A stretch of DNA of 64,000 nt from Pseudeuparius sepicola (GCA_963920635.1 OY987299.1:132491373-132555372); one strand, 5' to 3'. Shown: positions 1 through 11,543, numbered from the stretch's first letter. Notes: generated by a model not told the origin, from the sequence alone. Made by a program: numbers and translations.

Positions 1-82
1 TTTAAGAACAGGTATTGCCTGGAACAAGAAAACGCAGTTCCACACCATCTCTAATTGCCAGACATATTTTTTAATACCTTAC

Positions 83-145
83 GGCATTAGGCCATGGGGG
101 GGGGGGCTATAGCCCCTGTAGCCCCCCCCCTAGATCCGCCACTGG
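83..145. mobile_element. Terminus of a hAT-like element (fragment)
   Basis: A G-run and C-run with a short self-complementary core is followed by CTAGATCCGCCACTG ending at 145. Read inward from 145 this is CAGTGGCGGATCTAG followed by a G-run, a terminal form common in insect hAT elements and their MITEs. The opposite terminus is not identifiable and may lie before the window. Family placement is inference from the terminal word only. Confidence 0.35.
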
Positions 146-1470
146 TTCTCGTATTATTGTAGTTCTGTGAACTTTACGAACGTAGAAGGAGTTCTGTATT
201 CGAGTATCTATTTGCAATAATTTAGCCCCATCGTAGTTACGTGCCGATGCGATTTCGAATCGGCTCGAAGATCCTCGATCTCGCGTGGGGAAACCTGAAA
301 ATTTGCCAGTGAAATTGCGGCAAGGATTGGGCCCGATTTAAATCTCAAAAAGCCGGCGAGTTATTCAGTCGGCATCCGGCAGGGGGGCAAGAAGGGGTGA
401 AGGGGTGGAGCCGCTCGACCCTGCCTCTGAAGGGTGGAAACGCGAAATTGAGAGTTATGAATTTTGGCCGCGACAGTGAGGGATGGCTCGACGCCGGCGT
501 CGCCGTCGCGGCGAACGCGCCGCGGTATTTCTTCATAAGCGCCGAGACGCGCGCTCCCAGTGCGTGAACGATGACGCGGGAATAATAATAATAGTAATTC
601 TCACCCTCGCAATACTCCAAACTAGGAGTACCCCAGAGCAACCGAATGCTTGTGAGGCAATGGGGAACTTGCACAAAAATTAAATTTGAAAAATATTACT
701 TCCAAACGCAATTTATTGCCACTAAATGAACCACAGTTCACGAAAAAACTCATTTATTTTTATTTTTATGTAATAATTATAAGCAATTAAAAACTGCATA
801 ATTCAAATTATTCTCGTAACGCGCCGTCCTTGGTTGTGACGTCAAGTAGCTCGTTGGCGAGGCCAACGATAAAGACAGGCCACGGCGCTAACGCATAATC
901 GCGTAGTCACGTGACCAACTCAGTTCTATATAATGAAAGGCATTTTTGGAGATAAGTAGAAAAAACAAATTTCGTAACAATTTGGCGAGTTTTCTTTCAT
1001 CTATTACATTATTGGTTTTGTGCATCCAAGCTTTCTCTAATTGTTCTTTCAAAATTTTCAACCTGCTTCTGCTGTTTTAGGCTGAGAGTTAAACGGCACT
1101 GCACTCACAATATTTTGGCACATTCTCAAAAATTGTTGGGACATCACCTTCCTTTAGCTTAGGTGATATTCTCTATAGGTATTTTCCTCCCACAACACAT
1201 TTGTCCACTTTAATTATTGTTTCACTTTCTTGAAAATGTGTTAGCCACACATACTTAAGAGTTTTTTAGAAATGAAATCTCAGTTGGGATTTGACGAATC
1301 CATTTTTGGCGGAAATTTTCATCCCGAGGCAAAACATATGTTTGTTATGGCGACACTTTCTTCCTGGCTTTTGTAATATGTATAAATATAATATAAACAG
1401 ACCCAATATTTGGTATTTAGGTTATTTTTTACGAAATAAAAATGAAAACTAACCTCAGTAGGTATACTGT
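146..1470. other. Anonymous DNA with a small GC-rich patch
   Basis: No gene was recognised. Positions 480-560 are GC-rich and CpG-rich, with short open frames on both strands that look compositional. Positions 581-655 belong to a dispersed repeat listed separately. The remainder is AT-rich without clear motifs. Confidence 0.5.
581..655. repeat. Dispersed repeat, copy 1 (partner at 21421-21493)
   Basis: A run of AAT triplets followed by a segment containing TCTCACCCTC and CTAGGAGTACCCCAG recurs in the same orientation at 21421-21493 with only a few differences. The shared piece is about 70 bp with no visible coding content. It is probably an internal or terminal fragment of an unidentified element. 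Confidence 0.7.
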
Positions 1471-2170
1471 AAATATTGACGAGATCTCAGTTGATCGGCA
1501 GCGTGAAAGACCGAATAGAAACCATATCAGGGCGTGGGTCGACAACAAAAATCCTCGAGTACGTTACAACACTGATTTATTTCGCACAAGGTGAATGGTG
1601 AATACAATAAATACACAAACCCGAACGTGGTTAACGGGAACGGCTTCCAGCCACCAGGACCGTCTGAACTCGCGGATCTCCCGTAAGCAGTTCACTCCTA
1701 TGTGTCTCAGGCTCCACTGTCCAATACTGTCCCATGTCCATAATATCCATTCAGTGTTCCCTATTCTGTGGTTCGGGGGAGAATTCCCCTTACCGCGCTC
1801 ATGCGTCGCGTGGCGTCGGTGCGAGCGGCACCAATACTCTTGGACGGCACGACTCCCACCCAGACACCCAGAGGCCATAATAACACCTGGGCGGTTCCCC
1901 TCCGCCAGGACACACGCGCACTAGACACAAACTTGTTTCTAAAATATAAACTAAGACGTTTAAAAACACTTTAAACATTGAAAACTTCTCAAAACCCAAG
2001 CTGCCGCTTTCAGTTATGTGACAAATGACATGTAACGTCTGACTAAGATGGTCACGTGATTTTTGTGCGCCAGAGCCTGTCTTTATAGTAGGCCTTGGTT
2101 CGTTGGTGGTGGCGCCTCTGGTGGGCGGCGGCACCATGTATAAACTAATATGGGCGGCACATGTACAAAA
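1471..2170. other. Moderately GC-rich unassigned segment
   Basis: This stretch is richer in G+C than its flanks and has short overlapping open frames on both strands (up to about 110 codons). None resembles a known protein. On the minus strand an AATAAA lies near 1580, so an LTR-like or retroelement 3' fragment is conceivable. I could not find paired LTR ends, a primer binding site or coding similarity. Confidence 0.3.
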
Positions 2171-2313
2171 AGTACAACGCCATGCAAGCTTTGTTTAGAA
2201 AGATCAACTAGAACGTCCCATCCTTGTCTATCCGTCTTACTAATATAGTCTATCTCAGTCTTGATATTGTTGATAATGTTTGAAAAGAATGTGCTGTATT
2301 AAATAGTTATTTA

Positions 2314-2401
2314 CATTGCGAGATGCGTAAGCGCACTTTTGTGTTGCCTCGGGTCTTTAAACTCTCTCCGAGACCAAAAAGAGCTTACGCATCGAGCAAT
2401 G
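2314..2401. repeat. Short inverted repeat (hairpin, 19-bp arms)
   Basis: Arms 2314-2332 (CATTGCGAGATGCGTAAGC) and 2383-2401 are reverse complements at 17 of 19 positions around a 50-nt loop. It could be a very small MITE or a hairpin RNA precursor. Nothing nearby indicates transcription. Confidence 0.6.
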
Positions 2402-2587
2402 TATTACGTTTTTCCTGCTACTGACAATTTTATATTAGGTAGGTAAGTACTTTGAATTTAAATACACTATGGAGTGGATTGTGGGTAATAATTTCATAAT
2501 AACCATTGTCCAATTATTACTATAAATGATAATCAGTGATAAATATAAGAGGTAAAATGCAGTGATAATTAAAAAAAAACTTGTTGT

Positions 2588-2643
2588 GTGATTGAACCCG
2601 GGACCCACGAATTACTAGTCCCGTAGCCTCACCATTCAATTAA
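2588..2643 (-). mobile_element. tRNA-like SINE remnant
   Basis: On the minus strand the sequence carries a good internal pol III B box (GGTTCAATC, complement of 2590-2598). It is preceded by an anticodon-loop-like CTAGTAA and a weak A-box-like TTGAATGGTGAG. The anticodon stem pairs only poorly and no acceptor stem is present, so this is not a functional tRNA gene. It most resembles the tRNA-derived head of a SINE. The CTAGTAA loop matches that of threonine tRNAs, but parentage is inference. Confidence 0.4.
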
Positions 2644-2952
2644 AGAAGTGCTTGTTAAATTTAAACTTTAAACAATTTCCATTCTTCCTTCTCTAATTCT
2701 GTGTAGCTGTCATTCCTATCACTGCCTTCAGATCGATCGAGCGGTGTGACGTCACAACCATTCCCGCGCTTTTCGTGTCGTTTCAAATGAATAGCTTGGG
2801 GTCACAACTTTAATTATTTATTGCAAATTAAATATTGCGATTTGAGGGCTGATATTTGGTATGTGTGCTCTTTCTATAGGTAGGCAAATATATTAAAGAA
2901 ATAAAAAAAATTTTAAAGTTCCCCATTACTTTATATTGTTTTCGACTTTTCA

Positions 2953-3016
2953 TGAGAGAACTAGGATAGCATTCGCTCAAAGACTCTAGGGAAAACATCT
3001 AGAGAGTACAAATCAC
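2953..3016. repeat. Dispersed repeat (partner at 21562-21650)
   Basis: The string AACTAGGATAGCATTCGCTC and the following CTC/GGAAAAC-containing segment recur at 21562-21650. That partner lies 70 bp downstream of the partner of the 581-655 repeat. The two dispersed pieces may therefore be parts of one longer element that is broken up here. Confidence 0.6.
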
Positions 3017-4161
3017 GCGCTTTTCCTGAATGACGAAAATGTTAGATTTTATTAACGACAAAGTCAAGCGAATAAGTATATACAGAGTGTTCCGTTTAAG
3101 ACCTATCTACCCCATAAAGTTTTTAGTAATAGTAATAATAGGGCGTAGTAGATTCTTCTATGATAATAGTAGTTAAATGAATAGATAGAGCTTTTCAAAT
3201 AATCCGCCATTTTTTGTGCGCGTGCATATGACGGACCAACTTTAATACATATAGAGATGAGTCCTGTGGTCAGAAGTTTGTTATGCCTGGACCAACACTA
3301 TTTTAAAGACCTGTGCATAGCGCTGTTTCAAGCGATCGCCACTGGCGCCACAGGACGAAACAAATTTACACGGTGGTTTAATGTTAAAACACCATTGTTG
3401 CAGAATCTTTTATAAAATAAAAACACGCAAATGTGTCTGTTACAACGAATTTAATATCCAAAATAAAATAAAATATTTGTTTGTTATGTTCACATGGCGT
3501 ATTTCCATACATTTTCTTAAGAAAAGCGAGTCTTTAAAGTAAGCAAGAGTATGTGGTATCTTTTGGGTTTGAAATAAAGTCCATGGCAATTTGTAGTGTA
3601 AGAAGCCTAAAACGCATTAGATATTTCAGTTTCTTCTTTATATGGAGGACTATTGGTTCGCTTTGGAGCTATAAACAAAATTTTCTATTTTCATTCTTGC
3701 ATACGTTACAAAATAGATACTCTTCGAAAATAATATCTAGAATTTTCGCTTCTTCAGCTGGTTGATCAGATCATCCCATAATTCCAAAATAGTGTTTATT
3801 CTTCTGCAATTCACCTAATGATTTGTGCGCAGTGTGCATACCATTTTCTTCATGTGCATGGAAATTTCATGTTATCGCAAACAAATCTACCTACAAAAGC
3901 TGTGTTAATAGGATAAAACTGTTAAATACTGGACGCAAAGACAATTCGTTACCGTAAAAAGAAGGCAAATCGTAATAAAGCTGGATATTTAAATTATGGG
4001 ACATTCAACATCGTAGATAAAGGATTTATATATAGGGATAGATAGGCAACTCCCTATATTTTTGGGATGCGATACGCCCCCTGGTGACCTAAGTACAAAC
4101 TAAATTATTTAAGCGGGAAATTTGAAATCTTTTATAGTCATTATACTTACAATTTTTAAGA
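3017..4161. other. AT-rich stretch with one isolated mariner-like end
   Basis: A CAGAGTGTTCCG motif beside TA at about 3082 resembles the mariner-like termini seen elsewhere in the window, but no matching opposite end was found. Positions 4086-4103 (GACCTAAGTACAAACT) recur directly at 5520-5535. No gene recognised. Confidence 0.35.
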
Positions 4162-4238
4162 CACGTTTTAATTTTATAACTCCACATAGACATATGATAA
4201 ATATCTATGTCTATGTCGAGTTGTAAAATTAAAACGTG
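4162..4238. repeat. miRNA-precursor-sized hairpin
   Basis: Arms 4162-4195 and about 4203-4238 are reverse complements with about two mismatches over 31 bp. The loop is short and the whole structure about 77 nt. Size and pairing fit either a tiny palindromic MITE or a miRNA-type precursor. Near-complete pairing without bulges favours a MITE relic. Confidence 0.6.
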
Positions 4239-6049
4239 ATAAATGACAATATTAGGATAGGTATAATGAAAACAAAAACTATATGGGAATAATGTTATAT
4301 ATTACAAACAGTTTGTAAAATACGTTCACCACAATAATAATTCTAAACGTCACAGATATATTATAACATTTTAGTATTCTTAAGGTTATTTATATGTAAA
4401 TTAAGAAAAAAATCTATTGTTTAAATAGGTAAAATCTTAAATCTACATAATTTGTTTTTCCGGTGAAGAAATGTTTCCAAGTATTGGTAGTTCAGCTGCA
4501 GGGGACTCCCAACTAGTAGGTTCCTACCTACTAGCTATTAGTGAAATTTTATTGGGAAAATCCTCGAATGAATTTCTCGGTGAATCTGTAGAAAATAGTA
4601 AATAATAATTATTATTAGTCTTTCATGGTGCACTGGGTATAATACTAGCAGAATACTAGATACCTATAATTTTAGTAATTTATTAAAAAGGTATAAAAAA
4701 CATAAAATGTCTATAAAAAAGTTACTAATACGATTTCTAGGATTTTGGGAGTATACAAAAATTCACAGTAGGCAATTTATTGCAAGAAGGTATACTTATT
4801 TGATTTTTTTAATTACCTAGATGTAGGTACTATATATATTTTTTTTTTTCGAAAAATATATCATTAATTTTGTCCTGCCTGTGTGGTAAACATAGCGGCA
4901 CATACACGTGCCCCGAGTCACAACGTTTGAAGAAATAAACACCATTTGTAATACTTCTTACCTTAATCCTAGAGTTTGACCATTTGCCTCCTGGGTGAAT
5001 ATGTTACAATCTGGCGTAAAATGCATGCCACAAACCCGGTAGCATCTTCTTAAAATGATTCAAGGGGAAGATCATTTAATTTTTTGTTCCCATTTTCTTT
5101 CAGACCATAAGTTTACAAAGCTGTGAAAATAGCAGAGTTTGATTATCACAATAAAATCGAGATATTTTACTTACCGTTTCGTCTTTGGGAAGAATATGCA
5201 TTTCCATCTTCCAACTCGACCGTCGCGTCGCGTCGTCCTTCTACACAACCAGATAGGTACACAAACAAACCAAAACTATTTTAAAACACCAATCCAAATA
5301 ATATATGAAAATAACGATAAATATATAAAGGAACAAAACAAACACTAAAAAACGCAGAAAATATGAAACAATACACGAAAAACTATAAATAAAACGAACC
5401 GAGAATGACAAGCAAAACATGTCAAACGCAAGGCCACAAATTAAAATAATGGCCGCCGGCCGCCGCCTACCAATTTTTGATAATTTGCAGAAATAATATG
5501 CCATAAGCGCCCTCAAGCGACCTAAGTACAAACTATTGGGAAGGCTTTGCTAAGTACAAGGGGGAGTTTCCAGGCCCTGTTCAACATTCAGAAAATGACA
5601 TACCTATAACCACAGAATACCCGTTTTAACCTATAATAAGTCGCCATTTTTTTCATTGAACAACAATGAAATATGACGTCATGCTCGGGTCTTTAATATA
5701 GTGTCGGTCCAGGTTATGCCCATGGAATCTATCCAAAATTATTTTTTCCTTTAAAAAGTGACATTATTGTCCTAACTCTCCCAATCCAGGAACTCTAGTC
5801 CAAGACAACATTAATTTATTTGGTGCCGTTGACCTTATAATGTCTATTCATAACCGCCCTGATGTACCATCGAGGTGCCGACCACTGCATATTCATGGTA
5901 CCCCTATCCCCCATCGGTACCGTTACCGGGTTCTTCCTGTTCTTCCACCAACAACTACGCATTATCTCCCGGTCCCCATCTTCGACTTAAAAGAAGCGTT
6001 GCCCCGATTCCGTCCCGTAATATAATAAACCTCTGGTCTACATTAACCC
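4239..6049. other. AT-rich stretch without recognised genes
   Basis: The open frames present are short and of low complexity. There is a T-run near 4840, the second copy of the GACCTAAGTACAAACT word at 5520-5535, and a small GC-rich patch at 5450-5470. Nothing was recognised as coding, RNA or mobile. Confidence 0.4.
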
Positions 6050-6315
6050 AAATATACGCGGCCGTGCGTTTGTGTGTGTGTGTGCGGAGGCCTTGAGGCG
6101 GGCACAACATGTGTTCGGGCCGTATAGAGCGCACCTGGTCTTTCGTTGCCTACCGGATATAACAGCGGCCAGACGGCCCTTTCTACGACGCATGTATACG
6201 CGGCGCGACGGTTACGCGGTTGCGCGGTGTTCCGCAGGGCACATACCTGGGCCCGACGTTGCGAATCGCCTATGCGGCGGTTCGGCCGGCGCCGTTTATA
6301 GGCCGGGGAAATTAC
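6050..6315. other. CpG-rich island with a short GT run
   Basis: About 260 bp of high-CpG sequence with a GTGTGTGTGTG tract at 6070-6083, abruptly bordered by AT-rich DNA. Open frames on the + strand (for example 6072-6320) have no recognisable domain and are expected from the scarcity of stop codons in such composition. It could be a regulatory or promoter island; there is no direct evidence. Confidence 0.4.
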
Positions 6316-6439
6316 GGTGAAAAATAACGAAACCTAGACACAATTCATAACCGCATTTTTATAATGCCATCACAAAATATTGGTAATAAATGAACGCCAG
6401 AATTGTTTTTTATACAAAATAAACATACGCTTGTGGGCG

Positions 6440-7520
6440 TTTTTTAGAAAAATACATTTTCTTGTTGTACTAAAGACGGCATAAATATTAACTGCGAATT
6501 TTAAGCTGCATTTATTAGCAAGTAAGGTATATAAAGTTGAGATTGATAAATTAAACAAATTACGTTTGCGCAAGTATCTGAATGATGTAAAAATGACATT
6601 TTGCGTAATATTTTTTTGGGCAAAAATATTAACTGCGTTTTTATTATTTATAATTCAAGTATAAACAGTTTGTTCTGAAATTAAACATATTGTTTCGTCG
6701 GAAATCGCATTTTAAAGAAATTTGAATCTATCTTTGAGAGCAAAATTATTAACTGGCTGATTTTTGTTAAACCTTGTAAGTAGATACTAAGTCTTGTTAA
6801 ATTTTTTGAAATTAAACAAAAATTTGTAACGGAAGTATTTTGAAATGACAAATGACAGTTGATCTACATGCGCCGTAAATAAATGTTTAATTTCGCTATA
6901 TGTGATTTAATATAGTTATATTGCAAAAAGGTAAACAAAAAAAACAGTTAATATTTTTGCTTTCCTAAAAAAATGACAAGTGACAGTTGACCTATATGCG
7001 CCGTAAATAAATGTTTAATTTCGCTATATATGATTCAATATACTTAGTTATATTATAAAAAATTAAACAAAAAAAAAACATATTTTTGCCTAGTCTATAC
7101 CAATGAGAAGTAACAGCTGACGTACATGCGGCTCAGATAAATGTTTAATTTTGTATAAGTTACATTATATTTGTAAAAGGGAATGATCATCTGCAATAAA
7201 AACGTAGTTAATATTTTTGATTTTGCGGAAATAGAAAATTATCCGATTTTTATCCCTCTTTGTCGATCTAAGTTACTTCCATATTTTTAAAATGTTTAAT
7301 TTCTTAATATATGTTAGCAAGGGAAGTTTTTTTACAGAGTCTAAAAAAATCCAGTTAAAATTTTTGCTCGAAATTTCAAACGAAAAATAGATGTTTTTTT
7401 TTTGAGGTAACTCAAGGTTCCGTTTTTTCAAAATGTTTAATTTTTGGTTTCTACCAACGTATTTACTTATAACTTTGATATGGTAAAACAAAATTGCAGT
7501 TAATATTTTTTTCTAGGTCA
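6440..7520. repeat. Diverged ~130-bp tandem array in two opposed blocks
   Basis: The word AATATTAACTG appears near 6485, 6625 and (degenerate) 6746. Its complement CAGTTAATATTTTT appears near 6946, 7204, 7350 (degenerate) and 7496. In step with it, ATGTTTAATTTCG-like words occur near 6883, 7012, 7142, 7291 and 7432, and AAATTAAAC words in the left block at 6552, 6676 and 6808. Spacing is 120-150 bp. The units are therefore tandem and flip orientation at about 6840. Units starting at 6844 and 6972 are the most similar. It is a satellite-like or element-internal array with no coding content. Confidence 0.65.
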
Positions 7521-7589
7521 AATTCTATTTTCCCTGGCCTATTAATTTTCGTAGAAGATGCTCGGTGGTTGGGAATCGCTTGGTCCTCA

Positions 7590-7760
7590 AAGAACGTGAA
7601 ATAAAACAACTTTTAAAGTATCTAATAATAGTACATAAGTGAGACCGCAGTGAATGTCAAAATTGAAACAAATCAGCCCGTATTGTCGGAAAAGTTGCCA
7701 GGAAAATTCATACATAATGTCACGTCAAAGTGAAATGACGGATTAATAAACATGGAAATA
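7590..7760. repeat. Dispersed repeat carrying an empty MITE site
   Basis: This segment is paralogous to 9030-9161 plus 9598-9640. It reads straight through GTCACGTCAAAGTGAAATG at about 7720, while the paralogue is split at GTCACGTC by the MITE at 9162-9597. It therefore acts as an in-window empty site and confirms that insertion and its 8-bp duplication. Confidence 0.85.
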
Positions 7761-7834
7761 AACTTAATTAATTAACACAAATATTAGAAAAAACTTCAAG
7801 TTTCCACTAAGTTTAGGAAAGAACCAGATAATAC

Positions 7835-8443
7835 TATAATATATTTCATTACGAGTCTGGAAATAAAGATTTATACGTGCGCGCGTGACAAATTCCCGTG
7901 TGAGGCGCAGCCGAACACGGGAAGTCATGCAAGCAGGGAAAAATCTATTTCTGGACGTGTAATTAACGATATTTTTTATTATACTTCTTTGAAAACGGAA
8001 ACTTTAAACATTTTATCGGCAGATTATAATAAATTTAATTGACAAAAAATAAACAATGCAGACGATATAGTGTTTGGTATGTATGATGCGTTTCCATGGT
8101 TACTCTCAAATTATTTCAAAGGTGCTTTGTTGTAAATTAGTTAGTGTCAGATAAGGTGAATAAAACGTCAAAAATATTACAGAAATGTATCTAAATATTG
8201 AAACACGAATTAAAATACAAAATAGGTACATGTTAAATATCAGAGAGCATATAGAGTTTCTTAAATTTAGTTTACTTTGCTGTACCTATATTTCTATTTT
8301 AAAGCCATATATTCGGTATTTTTATTCAGCGCACGGAAAGTTTTTCCATGCGCTGTTTCCGTGCGCTAGCCAAAAAAAACCCATATTTCATTATTGATAA
8401 AACAGATGAAAATAAGGTGTTTTCAAAGAAGTATAATAAAAAA
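7835..8443 (+). mobile_element. Composite palindromic repeat, copy A
   Basis: Three copies exist in the window: here, inverted at 23062-23685, and at 52600-53208. The left ~118 bp is a small palindrome whose ends ATTACGAGTCTGGAAATAAA and TATTTCTGGACGTGTAAT are near-complementary, with an inner TTCCCGTGT/ACACGGGAA hairpin. The remaining ~470 bp is bounded by ATTATACTTCTTTGAAAAC and its complement GTTTTCAAAGAAGTATAAT. The three copies share both modules, so the composite moved or was duplicated as a unit. It has no transposase and is a non-autonomous DNA element. Confidence 0.8.
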
Positions 8444-9029
8444 TCTGTTTCCATTCCGTACAACGCGCGGTTCACGAAAGGTCTAGAAAAAGTGTTTAAT
8501 CATGCTGTGGACTAAAATTAGTATATAAATCTTCAGATAATATAAAATACCTACAAAATTTATCTTTAAGAAAAAAGTGAAATATATGAAGTTAGCTGTT
8601 CAGATTGTAATCAAATGCTTCTCTCAAGTCTTCAGATGAGGTGCAGATGCTTCCGGTGTCCTCGAAAAATCAAAAAGTGAGAAAAAACACGCAATTTCTA
8701 AGAGCGGTTCCTCAGGATTTCCCGTCAATTTCGCTAATTCTACAGCTGTCCCGTTTCTCGAAACTTGAAAATCGGGAGTCGGGAAATTTGGTTTCGAGGT
8801 TTCTTTCGATACTGGAGGAAAGTACAAGACCCAAATAAGAAATGTACCACCTCCTTCGATTTTTAGAACGGCACTTTTCGAATTTATCAAAAGACTTTTG
8901 CGAAAAAGTAGTAAATATCTTCGTGGGACGGCTTGTAAAAATTTAAAAATTAACTACAACTTTAAATAACAATGATCAGGCCTATCTTATCTGAGGCAAC
9001 ATACTCGCTTCAAGTAAAGAAATATCCTC

Positions 9030-9161
9030 TCTATATTGCAACTTTTAAAGTATCTAATAATAGTAGGTACATATAAGTGAAAGCACAGTGAATGTCAAAA
9101 TTGAAACAAATCAGCCAGTGTTGTCGGAAAACTTGCCAGGCAAATTCATACATGTCACGTC
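9030..9161. repeat. Left half of a dispersed repeat split by a MITE
   Basis: Paralogous to 7612-7722. The sequence stops at the GTCACGTC duplication and resumes at 9598. The right half continues to about 9640 and leads into a segment (TTTACTGAATTCCACTGAAC, about 9731) that is also present at 33413 inside a fold-back element. Confidence 0.75.
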
Positions 9162-9597
9162 CAATGACGTCAAAACCTATAGACGTGATGTCCCATTGTT
9201 AAAATGCCCTTTATTTTGACTCCAAGATTAAATATATCCATATATATATATATATATTACTCTAAAAACATGCTACAAACAAAGACATCAACCAACTATA
9301 CACCCGGTGATTCCCGGTTATAGTTCCTCCAGAATCACACTTAGATATCGCATATTTTTTCTTGTTTGGGGGCGCCGGAAGCATCGGAACCTCACCTGAA
9401 GACTCGGGGGATGGTCTAACGACGCCAGCCTCCGAGCCCAGAGTCGAAATAAGTTCGCTACGGCTCGACAAAAAGGGGCAATTTCTGACAATCTCGCGAC
9501 TTTTTCGGAATAATTTAATGGAGCGCTTAGATTGTGATTAGTTCTGGGCGTCAAGCGTTTATCAAAACAAACCTGTCTATAGGTTCTGACGTCATTG
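9162..9597. mobile_element. CRE-ended MITE, copy 1 (8-bp TSD)
   Basis: A 436-bp element with terminal inverted repeats CAATGACGTCAAAACCTATA and CTATAGGTTCTGACGTCATTG, flanked by the 8-bp duplication GTCACGTC. Copies lie at 14253-14609 (inverted, shortened) and 54499-54932. The 8-bp TSD and CA-start fit a non-autonomous hAT element. The interior is GC-richer, with short open frames that are not transposase. The termini contain perfect cAMP-response-element cores (TGACGTCA). Confidence 0.88.
9240..9257. repeat. (TA)n microsatellite
   Basis: A pure TA run of nine units inside the first CRE-ended MITE. The copy at 54499 lacks it, so it arose after the copies separated. Confidence 0.9.
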
Positions 9598-9939
9598 GTC
9601 ACGTCAAAGTGAAATGACGGATTAATAAATGTCAAGTTAAACAATAGCCTAGCCACCTGTCTGATATTGTACCCTTATGTGTTCTATCTAATTATCTTAC
9701 TAACTTCTCTTTGAATAACTGGCACACATATTTTACTGAATTCCACTGAACATTCAGCAAAACAGTTGTCCGTATTTCCTAGAATAAATGATAATCCTAT
9801 AATCAAGTTTGTTTACATTATTTTTACTATACCTATCTTCCAAACTAAGGCCAGGAATGGAAATTTTTATATGAGGAACTAGCATTTTTTTGAATTTCTA
9901 GCAGTCTTTGAAGTTTGTGGAAATAAAACTTGCTCGCCC

Positions 9940-10085
9940 CGCATACGAAAATACAATACCGTGGTATTATCATAAAAACTGTTGACAGGTGCTGTCATAC
10001 AGTTTTTCCATCTAGAAACCATTTGTAATTCAAAATTGCGCGTTTGTGATTGGTGGAAATGAAGACAAGGGAAATAGTCGCTGAA
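9940..10085 (-). repeat. Fragment related to the 902-bp tandem unit
   Basis: On the minus strand this matches the part of the tandem unit around 24437-24550 (ACTATTTCCC, then CACAAACGCGCAATTTTG, then the ACTGTATGACAGCACCTGTC-type segment). The same piece occurs at 35440-35570. It ends where the next element's flank begins. Confidence 0.75.
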
Positions 10086-10169
10086 ATCATCAGCTGATTG
10101 GTTAATATCACAAATTATGTTATTTCATTGATTCATTGGTAACAATTTCAGGATATAGTAAAATTATTT

Positions 10170-10740
10170 TAAGAAGTCCTTACTGGGACTGTCAATTGGT
10201 AATTTCGCCATCCTAAGTTGGCATCAATGCAGCAAAAAATGCAACCGGGTCATAAGTTCAGGTCAGTAACGAGCCCATTTGCACTAATAACACGAAAAGT
10301 AACAAGAACAACTCAGATAACAGTAAAACTGACGAAACGTAGAAAACCCGCGAATATTTTCACTGCCGAATGTTTGAACCAGTTTGATCTGTAAAACCTT
10401 CACTGTCACTTTGACACACCGAAGCTAAGTCCGCATATAGACGCTGCCAAAAGCAGCTGATTATACCAAAATACCAAAATGAAAAGTGTTTCCATGACGT
10501 TTGAAATTATTATTAAAATGAGTTGTAGTCCTAGTTATTTCTATTTATAGGGGTATAATCGTGATTGCAATAGGGTTTTTATTTTATTATGTTCTTTTTT
10601 CGTATCACTTGGGTAACTTTTCACATCATAAATCAATGAGTGACGTCATTAACTGGTTGAGACACATATACCAATGTTATACCCATGGTTAACAGAAAAT
10701 TCCTAGGGATTTTGTGGAGAATGTCATCTGGGACTTCTTA
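10170..10740 (+). mobile_element. Non-autonomous element, copy 1 (AAGAAGTCC ends)
   Basis: About 570 bp, colinear with 30688-31278 at high identity. Short inverted ends TAAGAAGTCCT and GGACTTCTTA bound both copies. The interior has no conserved open frame. The ends match no superfamily I can name, and target duplications are unclear. Confidence 0.75.
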
Positions 10741-10899
10741 TAGTAATCGGGGTATACCTGATTTTATCTCGAACTTGGAATTATTGTTGTCGATGTTTGT
10801 GTCTATATACGGATATCTACCTATATCCTCCTACCACAACAGTAGACAATACCTTATCTGAAAATGTTAACCCCTCCAACATTCCTCGAGTTTAGACAC

Positions 10900-11085
10900 A
10901 CCCCGCAGCCCTATCAGTCTCGATAGGGGCAGTCGGACGCAATCTGTTCGCACTTGCCCCCGTTCTGCATACGCTGGGGGGGGTCCCCTCGCCGCAATCA
11001 GGTGCCCCCCTCTAGGGGGGTGGCGCCCCTTCCGGGGGCCAATCTTCAACCTGTTGGTGGGGTGCAGGGGATCTGGAAAAGGGGG
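10900..11085. other. GC-rich repeat segment
   Basis: A G/C-run-rich segment containing AATCAGGTG, GGCGCC and TTCAACCTGT in order. The same landmarks occur at 16731-16822, and its upstream part resembles 14876-14913. A 1.8-kb element (14914-16720) seems to split that second copy, so this segment approximates the uninterrupted form. The open frames in it are not convincing. Confidence 0.5.
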
Positions 11086-11451
11086 CAAACGGGGTAATTG
11101 GTTGTGTCAAGAGGGTAGGCGCTGCCGGAACGAACAATATGCTGGTTGGGGTTGAAACGAAACGCATGTAGATCCAACGGGCCAATACACCGAAGGAAAA
11201 ATTCTTGATTTTTTACTTTGGTTTTGTGAAGAGCCTCTAGATCTTAGAATGTAGGAAACGGCAATTAGTCAATTTAAGCCAAAAATGAAAATACAAATTT
11301 AAATTTCCATAACATTGACGTCACTGTTGCGGTCCATACGACTGCATTTCCGAGAATACGTGTAATAATTATTATATAATTTCAACTTCTAGCAAACAAT
11401 TAAAACGTATTATTGCAAAGAATAATCTAAATACCTCAATAAAACATATTA

Positions 11452-11530
11452 AATAAAAATTTTAACAAAAAAATTTAGGCCGACTTCAAAAATTTCACAC
11501 TTCACTAAAAATAAAAAAAAATAACAAAAA
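11452..11530 (-). mobile_element. Retroelement-like tail fragment
   Basis: The minus strand reads TTTTTGAAGTCGG next to a T/A-rich tract and matches 20385-20470, part of a longer repeat tail at 20340-20800. See that entry for interpretation. Confidence 0.4.
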
Positions 11531-11543
11531 ATAACTTACTTTC

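Noticed and set aside
1471..2170. Solo LTR of a retrovirus-like element
   Set aside because: GC content and a minus-strand AATAAA suggested it, but no paired ends, TSD or primer binding site could be found.
2588..2643. Functional tRNA gene
   Set aside because: B box present, but the acceptor stem is absent and the anticodon stem is poor; kept only as a SINE remnant.
6440..7520. CRISPR-like periodic repeats
   Set aside because: The units are ~130 bp, diverged and reverse orientation, with no short identical repeats or unique spacers; the genome is eukaryotic.
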